Shown here: positions 45,429-55,379 of the stretch, in pieces | Position numbering within the stretch: position 1 is the stretch's first letter | How the letters are laid out: each line of letters starts with the position of its first letter | DNA from: DASQUK01 sp963813485 | GTDB taxonomy: Bacteria; Actinomycetota; Acidimicrobiia; Acidimicrobiales; VFJN01 | NCBI GenBank assembly: GCA_963813485.1 | Contig: CAWEZE010000024.1 | Span: 62,001 to 126,000, forward strand | Reading direction: 5' to 3' | Length of the DNA: 64,000 nt | Translations under genes and position numbers: made by a program | Notes under the pieces: generated by a model | The model's input: only the letters and a program-made list of their open reading frames with translations | What the model was told of the DNA's origin: nothing | The model's database searches: none

Positions 45429-46475
45429 TCAGCCGGTCACCTCGAGGACCATGTTGAAGGGCGTCTCGGCCACGCGGCGCACCGAGGTGAAGCCGGCCGA
45501 GGTCGCGATGTCGCGCAGCCTGGCCTCGCCCGCCTGGGCCCCCAGCGCCGAGCCCACATCTTGCGAGAGCGAGTTGGGCGTGCACAGCAGGGTCGAGAAC
45601 CCGTAGTAGGCGGCACCGACCGGGTTGAGGTTGTCCTCGACGCGATCGCCCGCCATGGGCTCGACGAGAAGGACCGTTCCCCCGGGCTCGAGGGCCGAGC
45701 GGGCCTGCGCGCACGCGGCGAGCGGATCGCCCATGTCGTGCAGGCAGTCGAAGAAGCACACGAGGTCGTAGCTGCCCGGGAAGTCCTGCGCCGTCGCGAC
45801 CTCGAAGCGTGCCCGGTCGCCGACACCCGCGTCGGCCGCACGCTTGCGGGCTGCCGTGATCGAGGGCCCGTGGGCGTCGAAGCCGATGAACGTCGACGAC
45901 GGGAAGGCCTCGGCCATGAGGATCGTCGACGCGCCGTGGCCGCAGCCCACGTCGGCGACGAGCGCGCCCGCCTCGAGCTTCGCGACCACGCCGTCGAGCG
46001 CCGGCAGCCAGGCATCCACGAGGTTGGCCTGGTAGCCAGGGCGGAAGAACCGCTCGCACCCTTCGAACAGGTCGTGGTGATGCTCGCCCCATCCGACGCC
46101 CTCGCCCGTGCGGAACGCCGCAGTCAGCCGGTCGGTCGAATGCACCGAAGCCAGTGCGGTCTCGAACGCACCGATCACGCAGGCCGGGCTCGTCTCGTCG
46201 GTCAGCGGTACGGCGTGCTCGTCGGGCAGGGAGTAGCGGTCGTCGCCGTCGTAGACCACGTAGCCCGTGGCCGCCTGGGCCGCCAGCCACTCGCGCACGT
46301 AGCGCTCGACGGTGCCGGTGTGTTCGGCCAGCTCCGCCGCCGTGAGCGGTCCGGCACCGGCCATGGCCCTGTACAGGCCGAGCCGGTCGCCGAGCACGGT
46401 CATGGAGCCGCTGAGCAGCGTGCCGACGTCGGCCACGGCCTTGCCCACGAACTCCATCAGCTTGCCCTCGTCCAT
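45429..46475 (-). CDS. Class I SAM-dependent methyltransferase with N-terminal winged-helix domain
   Basis: 348 aa. Residues 1-90 resemble the dimerisation/winged-helix region of O-methyltransferase-like enzymes (LGLYRAMAGAGPLTAAELAE, RYVREWLAAQAATGYV). The SAM domain has motif I ALVADVGCGHGASTILMAEA, DLVCFFDCLHDMGDP and EPGGTVLLVEPMAGD. Substrate unknown. It is divergent from a TetR gene with palindromes in between, which suggests induction by a small molecule. Confidence 0.82.
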   Translation of the reverse strand: MDEGKLMEFVGKAVADVGTLLSGSMTVLGDRLGLYRAMAGAGPLTAAELAEHTGTVERYVREWLAAQAATGYVVYDGDDRYSLPDEHAVPLTDETSPACVIGAFETALASVHSTDRLTAAFRTGEGVGWGEHHHDLFEGCERFFRPGYQANLVDAWLPALDGVVAKLEAGALVADVGCGHGASTILMAEAFPSSTFIGFDAHGPSITAARKRAADAGVGDRARFEVATAQDFPGSYDLVCFFDCLHDMGDPLAACAQARSALEPGGTVLLVEPMAGDRVEDNLNPVGAAYYGFSTLLCTPNSLSQDVGSALGAQAGEARLRDIATSAGFTSVRRVAETPFNMVLEVTG

Positions 46476-46497
46476 GGCTTCACCTCTGCATCTCAGG

Positions 46498-46585
46498 TCG
46501 GTCGTTCGACCGAACAGGATTCGCGCAGAGTTTCCCTTGTGTCAAGGGTTCGATCTGACAATACTCGTTGTGAGACGGTCGACCG
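46498..46585. promoter_or_regulatory. Two palindromes in the methyltransferase/TetR divergent promoter
   Basis: TCGGTCG-TT-CGACCGA at 46498-46513 and CGGTCGACCG at 46576-46585 share the CGACCG half-site. Paired sites between a TetR gene and its divergent neighbour are typical operators for that regulator. Confidence 0.6.
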
Positions 46586-46636
46586 ACCGACCCCGGCCAA
46601 GAGTTCCCGGCGTCTGTGACCGTTCGAGGAGCCGAG

Positions 46637-47272
46637 GTGACGAAGACCGAACCCGCTGCCGACACGCGATCCGTCATCGTCGAGGCCGCCCGCCAGCGAC
46701 TCCTCGGCGACGGGCACAGCGGGATCTCCACCCGCAAGGTGGCCGAGACGGCCGGCGTGCCGCTCAGCCAACTCCACTACCACTTCGGGTCGAAGCAGGG
46801 CCTGCTGCTGGCGGTGCTCGAGGAGGAGAACCGTCGGCGCCTGGCGCGCCAGACACACATGTACGCGGCCGATCGCCCCCTTTGGCAGCGCTACGAGCAG
46901 GCCTGCGACTTCCTCGAGGACGACCTCGACTCGGGCTACGTGCGGGTGCTCCAGGAGATGATCGCCGAGGGCTGGACCAATCCTGCGTTCGCAGCGGCGG
47001 TGCGGGACCTGCTGGGCGGCTGGTACGAGCTACTCACGCAGGTGGCAGAGGAGGCGGAGCTGCGGTACGGCCCGCTGGGCCCCTTCACCGCCACCGAAGT
47101 GGCCACGCTCATCGGTAACGCATTCCTCGGTTCCGAATCCCTCATCCTCCTGGGGTTCGACCGCGAGGTTCTGCCCGTTCGGGCAGCGCTGCGGCGGATC
47201 GGCGTGGTGATCCGCCAGCTGGAGGAACAGCGCTCGACGCGGGAGGGCGACGGTGCGAGCACGACAACCTGA
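46637..47272 (+). CDS. TetR-family transcriptional regulator
   Basis: 211 aa. GTG 46637 is chosen over GTG 46616 because GAGGAG lies 5 bases upstream. The N-terminal helix-turn-helix (ISTRKVAETAGVPLSQLHYHFGSKQGLL) is well conserved; the C-terminal ligand domain (FLEDDLDSGYVRVLQEMIAEGW) is variable. The hydrolase/glycosyltransferase gene overlaps its 3' end by 20 bases, so both are probably co-expressed. Confidence 0.87.
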   Translation: MTKTEPAADTRSVIVEAARQRLLGDGHSGISTRKVAETAGVPLSQLHYHFGSKQGLLLAVLEEENRRRLARQTHMYAADRPLWQRYEQACDFLEDDLDSGYVRVLQEMIAEGWTNPAFAAAVRDLLGGWYELLTQVAEEAELRYGPLGPFTATEVATLIGNAFLGSESLILLGFDREVLPVRAALRRIGVVIRQLEEQRSTREGDGASTTT

Positions 47273-49378
47273 CAAGGCCGACTTCGTCGAGCGCGACGGC
47301 GTGCCGCTCTACTTCGAGGTGTTCGGCGACGGCAACGCACCGACCGTCCTGCTGCTGCCCACCTGGTCGATCATCCACTCGCGGTTCTGGAAGGCGCAGG
47401 TGCCCTACCTGGCGCGCCACCACCGCGTGGTCACGTTCGACGGCCGGGGCAGCGGCCGCTCCGGGCGGCCCGCGGGCGCCCCCGCCTACGCCGACGAGGA
47501 GTACGCGGTCGACGCGGTCGCGGTCATGGACGCCACCGGCACGGACAGGGCGGTCCTGGTGGGCCTGTCGTGCGGCGCGACGTGGGGCGTCCACGTGGCC
47601 GCCGGCTGGCCGGATCGCGTGCTGGGGCTGATCGCCATCGGGCCGGCGTGCGGCATCGGGATCGCCGCAACCCGAGCGCGAGGGATTCGCCTGGAACGGC
47701 GACCACGACACCACCGAGGGTTGGGCGAAGTACAACCGCCGCTACTGGCTCGAGGGCGACTACGACGACTTCCTGCGGTTCTTCTTCGGCCGCATGTTCG
47801 CCGAACCCCACTCCACCAAGCAGATCGAGGACTGCATCGGGTGGGGACGCGAGATCGAACCGGCAACGCTCGTGGACACCACCGCAGGGCGGCTGGGATG
47901 CGAGGGTGCCGTGTGCCAGCCCGTCGAGCCCCTGTGTGCCAAGGTCCGCTGCCCGACTCTGGTCGTGCACGGCAGCGAGGACCGGATCCGGACACACGCG
48001 GTTGGGGAGCGGCTGGCGGCGTTGACCGGCGGCTCGCTGGTAACCATCGAGGGCGGCGGGCACGGGCCTCAGGCCCGCGACCCCGTGGCCATCAACCGCG
48101 CTCATCAAGGAGTTCGTCGACCGGGTGCGGCCCGACCAACCGCCTACGCGGACCCGCTGGACCCGTGCCCTGAGGCGCCCGAAGCGGGCGCTCTACCTGT
48201 CGTCACCCATCGGCCTCGGGCACGCGCAGCGCGACGTTGCCATCGCCCAGGAGCTGCGCGGGCACCACCCCGACCTCGCCATCGACTGGCTGGCCCAGCA
48301 CCCGGTCACCGCTTTGCTCGACGCCGCCGGCGAGCGGATCCACCCTGCGTCGGCCTGGCTGGCGAGCGAGTCGGCGCACGTCGAAGACGAGTGCGCAGAG
48401 CACGACCTGCACGCCTTCCAGGCCATCCGCAGGATGGACGAGATCCTCGTGAACAACTTCATGGTGTTCCACGACGTCGTCGAGTCCAACCACTACGACC
48501 TGGTCATAGGCGACGAGGCGTGGGACGTCGACTACTTCCTGCACGAGAACCCCGAGCTCAAGCGGTTCGCCTTCGCCTGGATGACCGACTTCGTCGGCTG
48601 GCTGCCGATGCCCGACGGGGGTGAGGCGGAGGCCGCACTGACCGCCGACTACAACGCGGAGATGATCGAGCAGCGTGCCCGGTTTCGGCGGCTGCGCGAC
48701 CGCTCGATCTTCGTGGGCGACCCCGACGACGTCGTGCAGGAGCGCTTCGGTCCCGGGCTGCCGATGATCCGCGACTGGACGGAGGACGAGTTCGACTTCG
48801 CGGGCTACGTCACCGGCTTCGACCCGATCGAGCTGGCCGACCGGGAGGCCCTGCGCGCCGAGCTCGGCTACCGGCCGGACGAACGCGTGTGCCTGGTGAC
48901 GGTCGGCGGGTCGGGGGTCGGCGAGTCGCTCGTGCGTCGCGTCCTCGACGCCGTGCCCACCGTGCGCAGAGCTGTCGACGACCTGCGCTTCGTGGTGGTT
49001 GCGGGCCCCCGCCTCGACCCCCGCTCGTTCCCCCGCCGCAAGGGCGTCACGACCCGGCGCTACGTGCCGCAGCTGTACCGGCACCTGGCCGCATGCGATA
49101 TCGCCATCGTGCAGGGCGGCCTCACCACCTGCATGGAGCTCACCGCCAATCGGCGGCCGTTCGTGTACGTGCCTCTGCGTCACCACTTCGAGCAGAACTT
49201 CCACGTGCGGCACCGCCTCGAGCGCTACGGCGCCGGGCGCTGCATGCCGTACGACGAGCTCGACCCCGACGCTCTCGCCGGCGCGATCGTCGGGGAGCTC
49301 GACCGCGAGGTCGACTACCGACCGGTCGAGGCCGGTGGGGCGGCACGCGCCGCCGGCCTCATCGCCGAATTGCTCTAG
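47253..49378 (+). CDS. Alpha/beta-hydrolase + glycosyltransferase (GT1/GT28-like) fusion, frameshifted near 47665 and 48100
   Basis: The N-terminal half is an alpha/beta hydrolase: TVLLLPTWSIIHSRFWKAQV, VTFDGRGSGRSGRP, nucleophile elbow VLVGLSCGATWG, then after a shift EREGFAWNGDHDTTEGW, and PTLVVHGSEDRI with the terminal His in EGGGHGPQ. After a second one-base shift the chain reads LIKEFVDRVRPDQPP and passes straight into a glycosyltransferase: YLSSPIGLGHAQRDVAIA, CLVTVGGSGVGESLVRR, IVQGGLTTCMELTANRRPFV. Total about 708 aa. Both junctions show one-base insertions; without them the gene is one polypeptide. Acceptor and donor sugar are unknown. Confidence 0.75.
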
Positions 49379-49405
49379 TGGGCTCTCGTGGAATCCCCGC
49401 GTCCA

Positions 49406-49410
<5 letters not shown>
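49374..49410. terminator. TCTAGTGG/CCACTAGA hairpin between convergent genes
   Basis: An 8-bp perfect stem with a 21-nt loop between the glycosyltransferase stop (its TAG lies in the stem) and the metallo-hydrolase stop. Third instance of the CTAGTG-type arm in the window. Confidence 0.5.
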
Positions 49411-50371
<961 letters not shown>

Positions 50372-50537
50372 CGCCCGCCATGTTGCAACGGCAAACCCGT
50401 CGGGCACCACCATCCACCCTCGCCAATCGCCGACCGCCGGCGGCGAGTACCATCGGCCCGAGGGCGTTGAGAGCAAAAGGTATCCGGGGTGGCGGAGGCC
50501 CCCCGGCCTGCGCTCGGCTTCCCTCGTGGAGGCGGAC

Positions 50538-51341
50538 ATGAACATGCGCATCACGCGGTCGGTCCAAGCAACCGGACGACTAGACGTCGAGCAACCCGGG
50601 CGGTGGTCGTGGCTCACCGCCACCGGCCCGTTCTCGCCGCTGAACGAGCCGGGCAAGCCGGCGCGCTTCGTCTTCGAGCAGATCAGCGACAAGACCTTCC
50701 GCGTCCCGGAGGGACTCGGCTTCCAGTACAACCCGCCGGGCGAGGAGGCGATCACCGTCACGCACGACAACCTGCCGTCCACGGACTTCGCCTCGATCCC
50801 CCGCTACATGTCGTGGTTCGTGAGCCGCTACGGCCGGCACACGCCGGCGGCGCTGGTGCACGACGAGCTGGTCACCGACGGCATGGAATTCGAGGCGCGC
50901 AAGCGTGCCGACCATGTGTTCCTCGAGATGCTGGACGATCTCGACGTGCCCCCGGTGCAGAGCCGCGTCATGTGGACGGCAGTGACCCTTGCGACCCGGT
51001 TCCGCGGGCCTGTGGCCGCCAAGGCCGGGGTGGTCCTCTGGGCGGTGCTCGCGGCCATCGGTGTAGGCGCGCTGATCTGGGGGCTGGTGACGCTCAACCC
51101 CTGGCTGATCGTCGCCGCGGTCGTCGCCCCCGCCGTCGCCGCCCTGCTGTGGGGCGGCCAGAGCTCGGCAGGGCTGATCGCGGGCTATGCCCTGCCGGTC
51201 GTCGCCGTGCCGGCGCTCGCCTCCCTCGGGGGCTACTGGATCTACTGGGCGATCGAGAAGGGCGTGAAGGTCATCCGGCAACGGAAGCCTGAGAACCGGG
51301 GAGAGCCGCTCCCCGAACCCACCAGCTACCAGGGCCGGTAG
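50538..51341 (+). CDS. DUF1353-like domain protein with C-terminal transmembrane helices
   Basis: 267 aa; start 50538 has GGAGG 5 bases upstream. Residues 15-130 include LPSTDFASIPRYMSWFVSRY and AALVHDELVTDG, the DFASIPR...AA.VHD pattern of DUF1353, a phage/bacterial family of unknown function. The C-terminal half has two or three hydrophobic helices (AGVVLWAVLAAIGVGALIWG, LIVAAVVAPAVAALLWG, LPVVAVPALASLGGYWIYW). DUF1353 as a membrane-anchored module is uncommon. Confidence 0.6.
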   Translation: MNMRITRSVQATGRLDVEQPGRWSWLTATGPFSPLNEPGKPARFVFEQISDKTFRVPEGLGFQYNPPGEEAITVTHDNLPSTDFASIPRYMSWFVSRYGRHTPAALVHDELVTDGMEFEARKRADHVFLEMLDDLDVPPVQSRVMWTAVTLATRFRGPVAAKAGVVLWAVLAAIGVGALIWGLVTLNPWLIVAAVVAPAVAALLWGGQSSAGLIAGYALPVVAVPALASLGGYWIYWAIEKGVKVIRQRKPENRGEPLPEPTSYQGR

Positions 51342-51405
51342 CCCACCGCAGCTCCGCCGGCTGCTCAGCGCCGGCCCCACCCGGTGCGACACCTAGGCTC
51401 CGGGG

Positions 51406-52191
51406 ATGGGCACGCACCAGGTGTTCGACGACGGCACCGGGGCCGATGCCGTCGGGCATTTCGTGCGTACCGGTTGGGTGCACGTCCGGCCTGCCGACGG
51501 CGAGGCCTGGGCCCACCGGCTTCAGGCGTGGGCCGCCGAGGTGGCGGCATGGCCCGATGGCGGTAGGTGGCTGCACCACCGCGAGCTCACTGCCAAAGGC
51601 CCGGCGTTGTGTCGCACGGAGAACATGGTGCCGCACCACGATGGCCTGCGGTCGATGCTGTGCTCGGGTGTGCTGGTCGACGTCGCGGGCGCACTGCTGG
51701 GCGAACCCGCCGTGCTCTACAAGGACAAGCTGAACTACAAGCTTCCGGGCGGCGCGGGCTACTCCGCCCACCAGGACGCGCCGGCGTACCGATTCGTCGA
51801 CGTCCACGTTTCGTGCATGGTGGCCATCGATGACGCCGGCGAAGCGAACGGCTGCCTCGAGGTGGTGTCCGGCGCCCACAACCGAATTTGGCCCACCGAC
51901 GATGCCGGATGCATCCGGGCCGACGTCGTGGACTCGATGGCGTGGCAGCCGCTGCCGGTGCGCGCCGGCGACGCGCTTTGGTTCCACTCCCGCACGCCGC
52001 ATCGCAGCGGTCCCAACGCGTCGACCCGGCCACGGCGGGCGTTGTACCCGACATACAACGCCCGCTCGGAGGGCGACCTGCGGGAGGACTACTACCGGCA
52101 GAGGGCGGCCGAATTGGCCGCCGTCTCCCCCGCAGGAGATCGGGTGGCCGTGTCGCTCATCGGCGACTTCCAGGGTCGGCCGGTCCGATGA
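51406..52191 (+). CDS. Phytanoyl-CoA dioxygenase-family (PhyH, PhnY-like) Fe(II)/2-oxoglutarate oxygenase
   Basis: 261 aa. Metal motif HxD in YSAHQDAPAYRFVDVHVS, distal His in HSRTPHRSGPN and the 2-oxoglutarate Arg in RRALYPTYNARS, so the catalytic triad is complete. PhyH oxygenases of this size include PhnY/TmpA-type phosphonate hydroxylases. The next gene, an HD-domain oxygenase-like protein, overlaps by ATGA, giving the PhnY-PhnZ/TmpA-TmpB arrangement. That context is the main reason to propose hydroxylation of an alkylphosphonate or a trimethylammonium analogue. Confidence 0.82.
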   Translation: MGTHQVFDDGTGADAVGHFVRTGWVHVRPADGEAWAHRLQAWAAEVAAWPDGGRWLHHRELTAKGPALCRTENMVPHHDGLRSMLCSGVLVDVAGALLGEPAVLYKDKLNYKLPGGAGYSAHQDAPAYRFVDVHVSCMVAIDDAGEANGCLEVVSGAHNRIWPTDDAGCIRADVVDSMAWQPLPVRAGDALWFHSRTPHRSGPNASTRPRRALYPTYNARSEGDLREDYYRQRAAELAAVSPAGDRVAVSLIGDFQGRPVR

Positions 52192-52718
52192 CGACCCTCG
52201 ACGAGGTGATCGACCTCTACGACCGCTGGGGGGCGGAGCACTACGACGAGGAGGTCGGCCAGCTCGACCACGCGCTCCAGACGGCGGCGCTGGCCGCTTC
52301 GGACGGCGCCGCCGATCCAGTCGTCGCCGCCGCACTGTTGCACGACGCTGGGCATCTGCTGGCGCTGCGCGGCGGACCGGCAGGGCCCCACGAACGCACG
52401 GCGTCAGCATTCCTGGCGAAGCTGTTCCCGGCGTCGGTGACCACCCCGATCGCCCTGCACGTGGCAGCCAAGGGGTACCTGTGTGCCGTCGAGCCCGGCT
52501 ACCACGCGGGGCTGTCCGTCGGGTCGCAGCGCAGCCTTCGCCGCCAGGGCGGACCGATGGCCGCCGGCGACGTCGCGGCGTTCGAAGCGACGCCGGGTTG
52601 GGCCGACGCCGTCGCGCTGCGCCGCTGGGACGACGCCGGCAAGGTCGACGGCCTGGCGGTGCCCGGCCTCGCCAGCTACGAGCCGCTGCTGCGGTCACTG
52701 GTGTGCTCCGGGTCCTGA
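52188..52718 (+). CDS. HD-domain mixed-valent diiron oxygenase-like protein (PhnZ/TmpB-like)
   Basis: 176 aa; ATG overlaps the PhyH stop. HD motif AALLHDAGHLL, and upstream HYDEEVGQLDHALQ, in which a Tyr, Glu(+3) and His(+10) have the spacing of the PhnZ residues Tyr24, Glu27 and His34 involved in substrate and iron gating. A later His/Asp set (WDDAGKV, ALHVAAKGY) completes the diiron site. PhnZ cleaves the C-P bond of 1-hydroxyalkylphosphonates by oxygenation. The key residues support that chemistry, but no phosphonate importer or phn gene is present, so the substrate may differ. Confidence 0.75.
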   Translation: MTTLDEVIDLYDRWGAEHYDEEVGQLDHALQTAALAASDGAADPVVAAALLHDAGHLLALRGGPAGPHERTASAFLAKLFPASVTTPIALHVAAKGYLCAVEPGYHAGLSVGSQRSLRRQGGPMAAGDVAAFEATPGWADAVALRRWDDAGKVDGLAVPGLASYEPLLRSLVCSGS

Positions 52719-53490
52719 CCCTCAACATCTGGAACCTCTCCGGCGAGTGGCGAGCCCGGCGGGAGGCGATCCTGGGCGTGATCCGCCGATGGGCGCCGGA
52801 TGTGGTGTGCCTGCAGGAGGTGGTGGCGAACGAGCGGGGCAACCAGGCCGAGTGGTTGGCTTCTGCACTCGGCGCCTGGTCGGTGGCGTACGCCGGCGAG
52901 CCGCCGGTTGCCGGGACCGCCAGGTTCGGCAACGCCGTGCTGAGCCGCTGGCCGATCGAGACCAACTCGAGCACCCAACTGCCCTACGTGCCGGACGAGC
53001 TGGAGGTGCAGCGGGTCGTCGTGCACGCTCGCACCGGGGGCGTCGACGTGTTCTCGACCCACCTCGCCTGGCAACTCCACGACGCCGCCCTCCGCGAGCG
53101 CCAGGTACAGGCGGTGGTGCGGTTCGTGTCCGAGCGGGCCGACCCGGCGGCCCCCCTCGGGCCGGTCGTGGCCGGCGACTTCAATGCCGAACCCGACTCG
53201 AGTGCCGTCCGCTACCTCTCCGGGCTCGCCCACTCGACGGCGCGAGCGTCTACCTCCAGGACGCTTGGCGCCTGGCCGGCGACGGCGGCCCGGGGATCAC
53301 CTGGTCGAACCGCAACCCCCACGCCGCCCTCGACCAGGAACCCGACCGGCGCATCGACTACGTCTTCAGCGGCTTTCACGGTCGGAAGGGCGGGGGGCGC
53401 CCGGTCGAGTGCCAGGTGGTCGCGGACGAGCCGGCGGACGGCGTCTGGCCCTCCGACCACTTCGGGGTCCTCGCCGTGCTACAGAGCTGA
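52703..53490 (+). CDS. Endonuclease/exonuclease/phosphatase (EEP)-family protein, frameshifted near 53235
   Basis: GTG 52703 overlaps the HD-gene stop. EEP motifs LRVLTLNIWNLSGEWRARR, DVVCLQEVVANERGNQ (catalytic Glu), STHLAWQLHDAALRERQ, VVAGDFNAEPDS (Asn) and, after a one-base shift, DQEPDRRIDYVFSG and PSDHFGVLAVLQ (Asp-His). Full length about 262 aa. EEP enzymes cleave phosphodiesters or phosphoesters; in an operon with PhnY/PhnZ-like enzymes a phosphoester of a phosphonate-like compound would make sense. Confidence 0.82.
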
Positions 53491-53504
53491 GTCGAGGGAA
53501 GCGC

Positions 53505-54143
53505 ATGAGCCGTCCGTCACGCACCGAGACCCAAGCCGAGACACGCGAACGACTGCTCGACGCCGCCGAGCGGGCCTTCGCCGCCGAGGGCTTCGGGGGC
53601 GCGAGCCTCGATCGCATCGCCGAGGCGGCCGGGTTCACGCGCGGAGCGGTGTATTCCAACTTCACCGACAAGGCGGACCTGTTCGTCGCCGTCCTCGACC
53701 GCCGCCTCGATCGCCGCTACACAGCAGTGGCCGACGAGATGCTGGCCGCACGTGACCCCGACGCGTTCGTCGCCGCGCTGCGCGACCCACACTGGAGGGC
53801 GGACGGTCAAGAAGACGCCATGCGGCAGTGGCTGATGCTTCGCGACGAGTTCCGACTCTTTGCCCTCCGCCACCCCGACGCTGCCGAGCGCCTCGCCCGG
53901 TACGACCGGCGGCAACGCGACTACTACGTCGAGGCCATCATGCACCTGCTCGGTCAACTCGGCGTCGAGTCACCGACCAACCCGCGACTCGCGGCGGCCA
54001 TGCTGCTGGCGCTCGACGAAAACCTGATCCGGCAGCACTGGATCGACCCCGACGACGTCTCCGCCACCGCCCTGGCCGACACCGTCGAGTTCCTGCTCGA
54101 CGCGGCAGTCGCCCTGTCCCGCACCCGCAATCCCGATCCCTGA
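53505..54143 (+). CDS. TetR-family transcriptional regulator
   Basis: 212 aa; GAGGGAA lies 4 bases upstream of ATG 53505. Helix-turn-helix ASLDRIAEAAGFTRGAVYSNFTDKADLFVAVL is cut short here as ASLDRIAEAAGFTRGAVYSN; the C-terminal domain ends AVALSRTRNPDP. It follows the EEP gene by 14 bases and may regulate that oxygenase operon. Confidence 0.85.
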   Translation: MSRPSRTETQAETRERLLDAAERAFAAEGFGGASLDRIAEAAGFTRGAVYSNFTDKADLFVAVLDRRLDRRYTAVADEMLAARDPDAFVAALRDPHWRADGQEDAMRQWLMLRDEFRLFALRHPDAAERLARYDRRQRDYYVEAIMHLLGQLGVESPTNPRLAAAMLLALDENLIRQHWIDPDDVSATALADTVEFLLDAAVALSRTRNPDP

Positions 54144-54283
54144 CCTTCATCCGGTGTCAGCCGGCGGAGGTGGACGTCAGGTCAGTTGTGGACGCACATC
54201 GGCGTCCCGTGCACCGAGTAGATCTGCCAGGCAATGGCGTACGGAACGCCTTGCCCGATGAGGTACGCGGACCCTCGCGCCCT

Positions 54284-55333
54284 CTAGTCGAGGAGTCCGG
54301 ACGTGTAGAACAGGCAGTCGCGACGCGCTTGCTGAACGGTCGTGGTCATCATGACCGGCATGATGTCGGTGATGACGATCACCCGTCCGTCGGGCGTCGT
54401 GCCGAACAGCTGGTCGGTCACGTCCCTGCCGGCCATGTCGCTGGCGAGCAGCGGCATCGCAGCGCCCGGGTAGATGTGGCCGATCGTGTGCATCGCGGGC
54501 AGCACGCCGAAGTTGTAGGCATCCAGCCCGGGAGCGATCACGAAGTCGGGCTCGCCGTCGGCGGCGTCGAACGAGAAGGCGACTTCGGGACGGACCGTCA
54601 CGCGGTGCAGGATCTCCACCATGCGCAGGGGGCGAGCGCGCTCGTCGGCGGCGGGCCCGGCAAGGGTTTCGGCCGCGAGAAAGCGGTGGACCACCGCGGA
54701 AGCGAACGCGGTCCCCTCGGGAAGGTGGGGTAGCCCGCACTCCACCGAGACCGTCGGACAGGCCGGCGCCAGTGCCTCCATCAGCGTGTGGGCGCGCAGC
54801 CGCCAATGGAGCATCGTGTCGGCGCACAGCGACGCGAGCAGGAGGCCCTCGGGGCTCAGCTGCGTGAGGATCGCATAGCAGGGGTTCCTGCCACTGTTGT
54901 TGTGCAGGTCGATGGCCGCCTCGAGGTCCGCCGATCGAAGTTCCTCGAGGATGGCGGCCGCTCCTCGTCGCATCCTGGTGGTGGCCGGGCCGACGTCCCA
55001 GACGCGATTGAAATCCTCCTGGTCATCGAGGTGACGGTGGGCGTACAGGCCGTCCTGGATCGCGGCGCGGACGTTGCCGATCAGCACCCACAGATCGAAC
55101 GGGAACCGGTCCCCGCGCCGCAGGAGCTCCACCATCGCCTGGAAGCCCGAGGGCTCGTTGCCGTGCATGAGGCATGCGATCAAGCGTCCCTTGGGCGCGG
55201 CGGCGGTGCTGGCGGCCGGGATCCGGATGAGCGCCGGCGTGTCCGCCAACGCGACGAGGACGTCCTCGTCCGATCCCTCCAGGAGCGCCTTGAGGTCCTC
55301 GTAGCCGTCGAAGCGGTGGTACAGCCCAGCCAT
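54284..55333 (-). CDS. Succinylglutamate desuccinylase/aspartoacylase-family zinc hydrolase (M14-like)
   Basis: 349 aa. Zinc-site motif LIACLMHGNEPSGFQAMV (His...Glu two residues later), then IDLHNNSGRNPCYAI (His), and a catalytic Glu probably in TVSVECGLPHL. This is the AstE/AspA family, deacylating or deamidating acyl-amino acids. Downstream partner (47 bases) of a GCS2-type ligase; the combination could make and cleave, or edit, a gamma-glutamyl compound. The exact substrate is unknown. Confidence 0.8.
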   Translation of the reverse strand: MAGLYHRFDGYEDLKALLEGSDEDVLVALADTPALIRIPAASTAAAPKGRLIACLMHGNEPSGFQAMVELLRRGDRFPFDLWVLIGNVRAAIQDGLYAHRHLDDQEDFNRVWDVGPATTRMRRGAAAILEELRSADLEAAIDLHNNSGRNPCYAILTQLSPEGLLLASLCADTMLHWRLRAHTLMEALAPACPTVSVECGLPHLPEGTAFASAVVHRFLAAETLAGPAADERARPLRMVEILHRVTVRPEVAFSFDAADGEPDFVIAPGLDAYNFGVLPAMHTIGHIYPGAAMPLLASDMAGRDVTDQLFGTTPDGRVIVITDIMPVMMTTTVQQARRDCLFYTSGLLD

Positions 55334-55379
55334 GGCTCGCCAAGATATCGGCTACCGGCGCCTCCCGAGACCAGGCTTT

